Assembly: GCA_035707805.1 (NCBI GenBank)
Contig: DASSTS010000053.1
Span: 1-22,234, forward strand
Length of the DNA stretch: 22,234 bases
Source of the DNA: Castellaniella sp035707805
GTDB taxonomy: Bacteria > Pseudomonadota > Gammaproteobacteria > Burkholderiales > Burkholderiaceae_B
Direction of reading: 5' to 3'
The notes under the pieces were generated by a model, which was not told the origin of the DNA, ran no database searches, and saw nothing but the letters and a program-made list of their open reading frames with translations. Made by a program: the position numbers and the translations under genes. Positions 16,554 to 22,234 of the stretch are shown piece after piece; positions within the stretch are counted from its first letter, which is position 1, and each line of letters begins with the position of its first letter.

Positions 16554-18386
16554 GTGTGCCGCTTGAAATCCGAACCCCGCCAGGCTACGGACAGCCGCCC
16601 CGTCCGGCTGGAAATGTGGCGACAGATCTATATCCGCCTGGGCAAGGACTGGAAGGTCGGCCTGGTGGCCTTGGTGCTGCTCAGCATCGCCTCGGCGACG
16701 CAGCCGCTGCTGGCGGTCATCATGAAGCCCCTGCTGGACGAGGGCTTCAGCGGCGCGCAGCCCTCGTATATCTGGTCGATCCCCCTGGCCGTGGTCGGCC
16801 TGATGCTGCTGCGCGGGGTGGCGACCTTTCTCGGCACCTACCTCATGTCCTGGGTCGCCAGCAACATGCTGCTGGGCCTGCGGCGCGACATGTTCGAGCG
16901 GCTGCTGGCGATGTCCGACGAGACCTTCCGGTCCCGCGACCGCGGCCGGCTGCTCAACCGCTTCACGATCGACGCGGGCAACGTCAGCGGCCTGTCCACC
17001 GAGGTCATCCGGGTCATCGTGCGCGAATCCCTCACCGTGGTGGCCCTGCTGGCCGTGCTGCTGTACATGTCCTGGCAGCTGACCCTGATCGTGCTGGTCA
17101 TGCTGCCGCTGTCCGTCTTGACCGGGCGCTATTTCGTCCGCCGGCTGCGGCGCATCAACCGCGACACCATCAACATGAATGCCGAGCTCACCCGGGTCGT
17201 GTCCGAGGGCATCGCCGGGCAGCGCGTCATCAAGCTGTTCGACGGCTATGAACGCGAGCGCGGACGCTTCGCCTACGTGAACGCCCGCCTGCGCCGATTT
17301 TCCATGCGGGCGGCCAGCGCCGATTCGGCCATGTCGCCGATCTCGCAGTTCTTCGTGGCGCTGTCCGTGGCCATCGTCGTGGCCGTCGCGCTGTACCAGG
17401 CCAATCACCAGGGCCTGACCGTCGGCAGCTTCGCGGCGTTCATGGCGGCGCTGGGCCAGATCTTCGATCCGCTCAAGCGTCTGACCAATATCGCCGGCGC
17501 GGCGCAGCGCATGCTGATCTCGGCCGAAAGCGTGTTCTCGCTGATCGACGAGCCCGTCGAGCAGGATAACGGCACCCGCGAGATCGAGGGGCGCCTGTCG
17601 GGCCAGGTCGAATTCCGGTCGGTCACCCACCGATTCCCGGACGTCTCCCGCAATACGCTGGACGAGGTGTCACTGTCCGTGCCGGCCGGCCAGACCGTGG
17701 CGCTGGTCGGGCGCTCGGGCAGCGGCAAGACCACGCTGGTCAACATGCTGCCGCGATTCATCGAGCCCGGCAGCGGCCAGATCCTGATCGACGGCGTCGA
17801 CGTGCGGGAATTCCGGTTGCGCTCGCTGCGCTCGCAGCTGTCCCTGGTCAGCCAGGACGTGGTCATGTTCGAAGGCAGCATCGCCGAGAACGTCGCCTAC
17901 GGATCCGAGGCCGATGTGCCCGAGTCCCGTGTCCGCGACGCCCTCGAGGCCGCCAGCCTGCTGGATTTCGTCGACAGCCTGCCCGAGGGCATCCACACCC
18001 AGGTCGGCAGCAACGCCAGCGCCCTGTCGGGCGGGCAGCGCCAGCGGCTGGCGATCGCCCGCGCCTTGATCAAGGACGCCCCCATCCTGATCCTGGACGA
18101 GGCCACCTCGGCGCTGGACAACGAGTCCGAGCGGCAGGTCCAGGCCTCGCTCGAACGGCTGATGACCGGACGCACGACCCTGGTCATCGCCCACCGCCTC
18201 AGCACGGTCCAGAAGGCCGACCGCATCGTCGTGCTGGACCAGGGCCGGATCGCCGAAGAAGGCACCCATGCCGACCTGCTGGCCCGGGGCGGCCTGTACG
18301 CTACGCTATACCGCCTGCAGTTCCAGGACGACGCCCCGCCCGAGCCGAGCCGGCCGGCGGACGGCGCCGGTCCGGACGTCCCCTGA
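16554..18386 (+). CDS. msbA: Lipid A-core flippase MsbA (ABC exporter)
   Basis: This 610-residue half-transporter joins a six-helix membrane domain (about 1-330) to a nucleotide-binding domain. As a homodimer it flips lipid A-core across the inner membrane using ATP. Walker A is GRSGSGKTT at 386-394, the signature is LSGGQ at 491-495, Walker B is ILILDE ending at 516, and the switch histidine is His547 in IAHR. E. coli MsbA is 582 residues; the extra length is split between a basic N-terminus and a Pro/Ala-rich tail. The start is uncertain: GTG 16554 is the longest, but TTG 16563 has AAGAGAG (16548-16554) 8 nt upstream and is at least as likely; numbering here uses GTG. The setting among LPS glycosyltransferases supports MsbA over other ABC exporters. 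Confidence 0.95.
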   Translation: MCRLKSEPRQATDSRPVRLEMWRQIYIRLGKDWKVGLVALVLLSIASATQPLLAVIMKPLLDEGFSGAQPSYIWSIPLAVVGLMLLRGVATFLGTYLMSWVASNMLLGLRRDMFERLLAMSDETFRSRDRGRLLNRFTIDAGNVSGLSTEVIRVIVRESLTVVALLAVLLYMSWQLTLIVLVMLPLSVLTGRYFVRRLRRINRDTINMNAELTRVVSEGIAGQRVIKLFDGYERERGRFAYVNARLRRFSMRAASADSAMSPISQFFVALSVAIVVAVALYQANHQGLTVGSFAAFMAALGQIFDPLKRLTNIAGAAQRMLISAESVFSLIDEPVEQDNGTREIEGRLSGQVEFRSVTHRFPDVSRNTLDEVSLSVPAGQTVALVGRSGSGKTTLVNMLPRFIEPGSGQILIDGVDVREFRLRSLRSQLSLVSQDVVMFEGSIAENVAYGSEADVPESRVRDALEAASLLDFVDSLPEGIHTQVGSNASALSGGQRQRLAIARALIKDAPILILDEATSALDNESERQVQASLERLMTGRTTLVIAHRLSTVQKADRIVVLDQGRIAEEGTHADLLARGGLYATLYRLQFQDDAPPEPSRPADGAGPDVP

Positions 18387-18426
18387 ACGCTTTACCCGCC
18401 TGCCTCGTCCCTGATTGGAGCGCCCG

Positions 18427-18870
18427 ATGAAAACCCTCTATGCCCTGGCCTCTCTGGCATCCCTGGCGGTCCTGACCGCATGCGCCAGCCAGCCGCGCGG
18501 CCTGACCGTCAACGAACTGGAAACCCCGCGCTACCTGGTGACCGAACGCCGCCGGCTGCCCATCGATTTTCCAGGCGTCCAGCAGAATCTTTTCCGCCAT
18601 GCGCAGGCCTGCGGACAGACCTATACCTTCGAGATGGTGCCCAACGAGACCTCGTTCGGCCGGGTGGTCTACCGGCCGACGCCCGATGCCGGCTGGGACC
18701 GCAGCGTGGTGCTCAGCCTCGTCCTGCTGCACAACCGCACCATCAACGTCAAGGCCTACAGCTACTATTCGGGCCAGATGGACCGGGTGCACGAGATGCT
18801 GACCGCCATGATGAAGCCCGAACTGTGCCACGCCGACACGTCATGGGAAAACAAGCTGGACGAGGATTGA
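18427..18870 (+). CDS. Small predicted lipoprotein, function unknown
   Basis: I do not recognise this 147-residue protein beyond its export signal. The first 18 residues form a lipoprotein signal peptide with lipobox LTAC, so Cys19 would be lipidated; Ala at +2 favours the outer membrane. The mature part is polar with two cysteines (Cys62, Cys134) that could form a disulfide, and a hydrophobic strand VVLSLVLLHNRTINVKAYSY. The start is ATG 18427 with GGAG 6 nt upstream; a TTG four codons earlier is less likely. It follows msbA by 40 nt on the same strand without a clear promoter, so co-transcription is plausible. A role in LPS export or envelope maintenance is only guilt by association. Confidence 0.8.
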   Translation: MKTLYALASLASLAVLTACASQPRGLTVNELETPRYLVTERRRLPIDFPGVQQNLFRHAQACGQTYTFEMVPNETSFGRVVYRPTPDAGWDRSVVLSLVLLHNRTINVKAYSYYSGQMDRVHEMLTAMMKPELCHADTSWENKLDED

Positions 18871-18882
18871 TCGCCCGCCGCC

Positions 18883-18900
18883 CAGCCGGGGTGACGGCTG
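18883..18900. terminator. Weak hairpin between convergent lipoprotein and rng genes
   Basis: CAGCCG and CGGCTG form a perfect 6-bp stem around a 6-nt loop in the 54-bp space between the two convergent stop codons. It could stop transcription from either side, but no T-tract follows on either strand, so an intrinsic terminator is only possible. Confidence 0.3.
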
Positions 18901-18924
18901 CGGGCCCCGCCGACGGCGACCGGG

Positions 18925-20400
18925 CTAGAGCAGCACCAGGTCGTATTGTTCCTGCCCGTAGCTCGCCTCGACCGCCAGCGAGATCGGCTTGCCCACGAAA
19001 TCTCCCAGCATCGCCAGGTGCTGGCTTTCCTCTTCCAGGAACAGGTCGATGACGGCCTGCGCGGCCACGATCCGGAATTCCCGGGGATCGAATTGCCGCG
19101 CCTCGCGCAGGATCTCGCGCAGGATCTCGTAGCACAGCGTGCGGGGCGTGCGCACGGAACCGCGCGACTGGCAGGTGGGGCAGGGTTCGCACAGCTGGTG
19201 GGCCAGGGAATCCCGCGTGCGTTTGCGCGTCATCTCCACCAGCCCCAGCTGGCTGAAGCCGCTGACCGTCACGCGGGTGCGGTCGTTGGACAGCGCCTTG
19301 TGCAGCTCGGCCAGCACCGAGGCCTGGTGGCCGGCGTCGTCCATGTCGATGAAATCCAGCACGATGATGCCGCCCAGGTTGCGCAACCGCAACTGGCGGG
19401 CGATGGCCACGGCCGCCTCCAGGTTGGTCTTGAAGATCGTGTCGTCGAAATTCCGGCCGCCCACATAGCCGCCGGTGTTGACGTCGACGGTCGTCAGGGC
19501 CTCGGTCTGGTCGATGATCAGGTATCCGCCGGATTTCAGGTCCACGCGGCGCGACAGGGCACGGGCGATCTCCTCGTCCACGTTGGCGGTGTCGAACAGC
19601 GGCCGGTTGCCGCTGTAGTGGTGGATGCGCTCGACGACGGACGGCGTGTAGCGCCGGGCCCAGTCCACGAGTTCCTGGGTGACGGTGCGGGAATCCACGG
19701 TGATGCTGCCGGTGTCCGGCGTGGCCATGTCGCGCAGGACGCGCTGGGCCAGCGTCAGCTCGACGTAGACCGGCGAAGGCGCGGGCAACTGGCGGATGCG
19801 CTCCTGGATGTTGGCCCACAGCATGCGCAGGTAGCTGATGTCGGCCGCCAGCTCCTCGTCGCTGGCGCCCTCGGCCTGGGTGCGGACGATGAATCCGCCC
19901 GGCTCGTCGGCGGGCCGCAGCGCCTGGATGCGCTCGCGCAGCGCCTCGCGCTCGGCCTCGGCATCGATGCGTTGCGAGACGCCGATGTGCGGCTCGTGGG
20001 GCAGGTACACCAGCATGCGCCCGGCGATGCTGATGTGGGTCGACAGGCGGGCGCCCTTGGTGCCCATCGGGTCCTTGATGACCTGGACCAGCAGGGGCTG
20101 GCCCTCGAACAGCAGCTTCTCGATGGGCGTCTGCGGGGCGTGCTCGCCGCTGCTGCGGGTGTGGCGGTTCTGCCGCAGGTCCCCGACGTGGATGAAGGCG
20201 GCGCGCTCCTGGCCGATGTCCACGAAGGCGCTTTGCATGCCTGGCAGCACCCGCGCCACGCGCCCCAGGTACAGATTGCCCACATGTCCCCGCTGGATGC
20301 TGCGCTCGATGTGCAGTTCCTGCACGACGCCCTGCGCCGTCACGGCGACGCGGGTTTCAAAAGGGGTGACGTTGATCAGTATGTCTTCGCTGGGTGACAT
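18925..20400 (-). CDS. rng: Ribonuclease G (RNase E/G family)
   Basis: This 491-residue endoribonuclease matches E. coli RNase G (489). It matures the 5' end of 16S rRNA and degrades some mRNAs. It contains the S1-like domain with GNLYLGRVARVLPGMQSAFV (41-60), the catalytic aspartates Asp306 (TTVDVNTGG) and Asp349 (IVLDF), and the zinc-link cysteines Cys407 and Cys410 in CPTC. It lacks the long C-terminal scaffold of RNase E, so it is the G form. The frame is open to a GTG at 20469, but ATG 20400 gives the family's normal N-terminus (SEDILINVTPFETRVAV) and length. It lies 102 bp downstream of rfbC; the maf gene that often precedes rng in proteobacteria is not here. Confidence 0.95.
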   Translation of the reverse strand: MSPSEDILINVTPFETRVAVTAQGVVQELHIERSIQRGHVGNLYLGRVARVLPGMQSAFVDIGQERAAFIHVGDLRQNRHTRSSGEHAPQTPIEKLLFEGQPLLVQVIKDPMGTKGARLSTHISIAGRMLVYLPHEPHIGVSQRIDAEAEREALRERIQALRPADEPGGFIVRTQAEGASDEELAADISYLRMLWANIQERIRQLPAPSPVYVELTLAQRVLRDMATPDTGSITVDSRTVTQELVDWARRYTPSVVERIHHYSGNRPLFDTANVDEEIARALSRRVDLKSGGYLIIDQTEALTTVDVNTGGYVGGRNFDDTIFKTNLEAAVAIARQLRLRNLGGIIVLDFIDMDDAGHQASVLAELHKALSNDRTRVTVSGFSQLGLVEMTRKRTRDSLAHQLCEPCPTCQSRGSVRTPRTLCYEILREILREARQFDPREFRIVAAQAVIDLFLEEESQHLAMLGDFVGKPISLAVEASYGQEQYDLVLL

Positions 20401-20475
20401 GGTCTGGCAGCCTGCCGGTTCTTGTGGGATGGATCTTTTCGCCTGACTGGACTGTATCACCATCGGCACGGCCGC

Positions 20476-20500
20476 GTCCGGGGCCGGGCGCGGCCCGGAC
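20476..20500 (-). terminator. GC-rich hairpin just after rfbC stop
   Basis: GTCCGGG (20476-20482) pairs with CCCGGAC (20494-20500), and the inner bases can extend the stem with a bulged G. It begins 2 nt past the rfbC stop codon, the normal place for a terminator. No T-run follows in the minus direction, so it may act as a weak terminator or as a 3'-end stabiliser separating rfbAC from rng. Confidence 0.4.
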
Positions 20501-20502
20501 GA

Positions 20503-21030
20503 TCAGGCTTCCAGCGCGGGCAGCCGCTGGTCCTTGTCCGAGAGCGTCGGATTGCGGATCGGCCAGGCGATGTCCAGGCGCGGGCAGTTCCAGGCCACGC
20601 CGCCCTCGTCGGCGGGATCGTAGTAGGCCGTGCATTTGTACTGGAAGGTCGCGGTGTCGCTGGTGACGCAGAACCCATGCGCGTAGCCGGGGGGGATCCA
20701 GATCTGGCGGCGGTTGTCGCCCGACAGCTCGACGGCCACGTGGCGGCCGAAATGGGGGGATTGCGGATTGACGTCCACCGCCACGTCGAACACCGTCCCC
20801 TGGACGACCTGGATCAGCTTGCCTTGCGGCCGGGTGCGCTGGAAATGCAGGCCGCGCAGCACGCCGCGCACCGAATGCGACAGATTGTCCTGGACGAAGG
20901 GCAGATCGATGCCCGCCTCGTCGCGGTAGCGCTGGGCGCTGAAGGTTTCCAGAAAGAACCCGCGGGCGTCTCCGAAGACCCGCGGTTCGATGATGCGCAC
21001 GCCCGGCAACGCCGTCTCGATGACGTTCAT
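20503..21030 (-). CDS. rfbC: dTDP-4-dehydrorhamnose 3,5-epimerase (RmlC)
   Basis: This 175-residue cupin converts dTDP-4-dehydro-6-deoxyglucose to dTDP-4-dehydrorhamnose, the third step to dTDP-L-rhamnose. Key family residues are visible: the active-site His62 in RGLHFQ, Lys71 in QGKLIQVV, Tyr131 and Tyr137 in the QYKCTAYY region, and Asp167 in SDKDQRLP. The frame extends upstream through rfbA, but ATG 21030 matches the RmlC N-terminus (MNVIETALPGV). It starts 4 nt after the rfbA stop, with AGGAG inside the last rfbA codons as ribosome site, so the pair is surely co-transcribed. It is slightly shorter than the usual 180-185 residues but complete. Confidence 0.95.
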   Translation of the reverse strand: MNVIETALPGVRIIEPRVFGDARGFFLETFSAQRYRDEAGIDLPFVQDNLSHSVRGVLRGLHFQRTRPQGKLIQVVQGTVFDVAVDVNPQSPHFGRHVAVELSGDNRRQIWIPPGYAHGFCVTSDTATFQYKCTAYYDPADEGGVAWNCPRLDIAWPIRNPTLSDKDQRLPALEA

Positions 21031-21034
21031 GGGC

Positions 21035-21904
21035 TCATTTCTCCTGGGCGACCGCCAGCAGGTACTGGCCGTATTCCGTCTTGGCCAGGCGCTGTCCGCG
21101 CTCCACCAGCCCGGCGCGGTCCAGCCAGCCGTTGTTGAACGCGATCTCCTCCAGGCACGCGACCTTCTGGCCCTGCCGGCGCTCGATGGTCTGCACGTAG
21201 GTGCCGGCATCCAGCAGGCTTTCGTGGGTACCGGTGTCCAGCCACGCAAAGCCGCGGCCCAGGATCTGGACGTGCAGGTCGCCGCGCCGCAGGTAGGCGT
21301 TGTTGACGTCGGTGATCTCCAGCTCGCCGCGCGCCGAAGGGCGCACCTCGCGCGCGATGTCCACCACGTCGCTGTCATAGAAATACAGGCCGGTGACCGC
21401 ATAGGGGGAACGGGGCTGCGCGGGCTTTTCCTCGATGGACACCGCCCGGCCGGCCTCGTCGAACTCCACGACGCCGAAACGCTGCGGATCCGCGACCCGG
21501 TAGCCGAAGACGGTGGCGCCTGTGGTGCGCCGCGCGGCGTCGCGCAGCATGCGGCTGAATCCGTAGCCATAGAAGATGTTGTCGCCCAGCACCAGGCAGA
21601 CGCGGTCCTGGCCGATGAAGTCCGCCCCGATCAGGAAGGCCTGCGCCAGGCCGTCGGGCGAGGGCTGTTCCGCATACGTCAGCCGGATGCCGAAATCCGA
21701 GCCGTCGCCCAGCAGCCGGCGAAAGCCCGGCAGGTCCTCGGGCGTGGAGATCACCAGGATCTCATGGATGCCCGCCAGCATCAGGACCGACAGCGGGTAA
21801 TAGATCATCGGCTTGTCATAGATGGGCAGCAGTTGCTTGGACACGCCCCGGGTGATGGGATGCAGCCGGGTGCCCGAGCCGCCCGCGAGAATGATGCCTT
21901 TCAT
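21035..21904 (-). CDS. rfbA: Glucose-1-phosphate thymidylyltransferase (RmlA)
   Basis: This 289-residue nucleotidyltransferase makes dTDP-glucose from dTTP and glucose-1-phosphate, the first step to dTDP-rhamnose and related deoxysugars. It shows the nucleotide-binding GGSGTRLHP (8-16), SKQLLPIYDKPM (22-33), EQPSPDGLAQAF (79-90), the metal-binding Asp108 in LGDNIF, and VSIEEKP. The length matches E. coli RmlA (about 293). ATG 21904 is the start that gives the conserved MKGIILAGGSG; a longer frame to 22072 has no family support. The ribosome site is weak (AGAGAA about 12 nt upstream). It leads an operon with rfbC only; rfbB and rfbD are not in this window. Confidence 0.96.
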   Translation of the reverse strand: MKGIILAGGSGTRLHPITRGVSKQLLPIYDKPMIYYPLSVLMLAGIHEILVISTPEDLPGFRRLLGDGSDFGIRLTYAEQPSPDGLAQAFLIGADFIGQDRVCLVLGDNIFYGYGFSRMLRDAARRTTGATVFGYRVADPQRFGVVEFDEAGRAVSIEEKPAQPRSPYAVTGLYFYDSDVVDIAREVRPSARGELEITDVNNAYLRRGDLHVQILGRGFAWLDTGTHESLLDAGTYVQTIERRQGQKVACLEEIAFNNGWLDRAGLVERGQRLAKTEYGQYLLAVAQEK

Positions 21905-22100
21905 GAGAGTGTATTTTCTCTGATGGACAAAGGGCTTCAGTGTATGGGAAATCAAGCGGCGCGGGTGATGCGCAAAAACTGGGTAACCAGGCGGCCCCGT
22001 CCATCTTCCGCAGCCGAAGCGGCCCGCAGGCGTTCGCGGCGATCTCCTGCATGCCTCATGCGGTCTGCGCAAGGGCGCCGCAAATAAATTCGCCCCTGAC

Positions 22101-22130
22101 TTGCGCGGGCTGAAAAAGGCGTGCTATAGT
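22101..22130 (+). promoter_or_regulatory. Rightward sigma70-type promoter
   Basis: TTGCGC (22101-22106) and TATAGT (22125-22130) are separated by 18 bp, giving the best complete promoter in the window. Transcription would begin near 22137 and run right, away from rfbA. A run of A bases lies in the spacer (22113-22117). The gene it drives lies beyond the edge. Confidence 0.6.
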
Positions 22131-22144
22131 TCGGTCTCTTCGCC

Positions 22145-22203
22145 GCCGGGCAGTCAGGGTTAACCCTGATTTTCCAGGGTCAAACCTGGGAGATGCCGGG
22201 CAG
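22145..22203. repeat. 9-bp direct repeat flanking the leader inverted repeats
   Basis: GCCGGGCAG occurs at 22145-22153 and again at 22195-22203, exactly 50 bp apart, with the inverted-repeat cluster between them. The 41-bp insert has no transposon-like ends, so this is recorded only as a repeat. Confidence 0.6.
22154..22191 (+). promoter_or_regulatory. Overlapping inverted repeats in a leader (attenuator-like or operator)
   Basis: Four alternating complementary segments lie about 20-55 nt after the predicted transcription start: CAGGGT (22155-22160), ACCCTG (22163-22168), CAGGGT (22175-22180) and ACCTGG (22184-22189). Segments 1 and 2 form the perfect 16-bp palindrome TCAGGGTTAACCCTGA (22154-22169). 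Segments 2 and 3 form a perfect 6-bp stem with loop ATTTTC. Segments 3 and 4 form a stem of up to 7 pairs (22172-22178 with 22185-22191, one G-U). Hairpin 2:3 excludes 1:2 and 3:4, as in attenuators. As DNA, the two AGGGT-based palindromes are offset by 20 bp, about two helical turns, which would also fit a repressor binding side by side. Confidence 0.5.
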
Positions 22204-22234
22204 AAGTCGTGGATTTGCAGGCATTTGGCCCGAT

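Larger units (their letters stand above)
21905..22234. other. Non-coding region upstream of rfbA to the right edge
   Basis: These 330 bases hold no gene I can support. The left part (21905-22090) must carry the leftward rfbA promoter, but I find only weak candidates, such as TACACT on the minus strand at 21908-21913, only 3 nt before the ATG. A 54-codon plus-strand frame (21923-22087) is arginine/serine-rich, has no clear ribosome site and is rejected. The right part has a good rightward promoter and the inverted-repeat cluster listed separately. No tRNA or rRNA sequence is recognisable before the edge. Confidence 0.7.

Noticed and set aside
18946..20397. 483-codon plus-strand frame antisense to rng
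   Set aside because: The translation has no recognisable family and mirrors the rng coding pattern.
20401..20469. Longer rng start (GTG 20469)
   Set aside because: It lacks a ribosome site and adds residues absent from RNase G; ATG 20400 gives the expected length and N-terminus.
21923..22087. 54-codon plus-strand frame upstream of rfbA
   Set aside because: It has no clear ribosome site and an Arg/Ser/Ala-rich composition, and its frame also stays open antisense to rfbA.
22193..22234. Possible gene start at ATG 22193 (or GTG 22209) running off the right edge
   Set aside because: Only 14 codons are visible; GGGAG abuts the ATG with no spacing and neither N-terminus is recognisable. A gene probably begins near here given the promoter, but the start cannot be called.
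1..22234. Search for CRISPR arrays, insertion sequences, integrases, toxin-antitoxin or phage-defence genes, tRNA and rRNA
   Set aside because: None seen. Nearly all coding space belongs to recognised housekeeping or envelope genes, and I noticed no AT-rich island suggesting recent transfer.

Overview
The window is uniformly GC-rich bacterial chromosome. Gene order and protein types (hrpA, dnaE, a lipopolysaccharide-core glycosyltransferase block, msbA, rng, rfbA/rfbC) suggest a betaproteobacterium of the Alcaligenaceae, most like Bordetella or Achromobacter. This is inferred from recognised protein families and remembered synteny, not from a search. I see no insertion sequence, phage gene, CRISPR array, rRNA or tRNA.

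Layout, left to right. (1) 1-770, minus: an atypical SDR oxidoreductase running off the left edge. (2) 849-8174, plus: RNA helicase hrpA, then replicative polymerase gene dnaE. (3) 8171-12802, plus: five envelope-polysaccharide genes (GT25, GT4, NodB-type deacetylase, WaaE-like GT2, GT4), joined to dnaE and mostly to one another by 4-nt ATGA stop/start overlaps. (4) 12824-14736, plus: a second deacetylase/GT4 pair with its own promoter-like element. (5) 14733-16474, minus: a GT9 heptosyltransferase-like gene and an ElyC/YdcF-like membrane protein, ending tail-to-tail on the GT4 stop codon. (6) 16554-18870, plus: msbA and a small lipoprotein. (7) 18925-21904, minus: rng, rfbC and rfbA. (8) 21905-22234: non-coding, with a rightward promoter and an intricate set of overlapping inverted repeats.

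Together regions 3-7 form an LPS neighbourhood: sugar-nucleotide supply (RfbA/RfbC), core assembly (GT9, GT2, GT4s, GT25), deacetylation of core amino sugars (two NodB-fold proteins without signal peptides, so probably cytoplasmic) and flipping of the finished lipid A-core (MsbA). From memory, a four-gene core-oligosaccharide cluster with glycosyltransferases and a deacetylase is described in Bordetella pertussis, and 8941-12802 looks like its counterpart.

The most unusual signals are regulatory. dnaE and the second deacetylase (and possibly hrpA) have a -10-like hexamer placed exactly 6 nt before the ATG, the spacing expected for leaderless mRNAs. At the right edge, four alternating complementary segments can form mutually exclusive hairpins just after a promoter, an attenuator-like arrangement.
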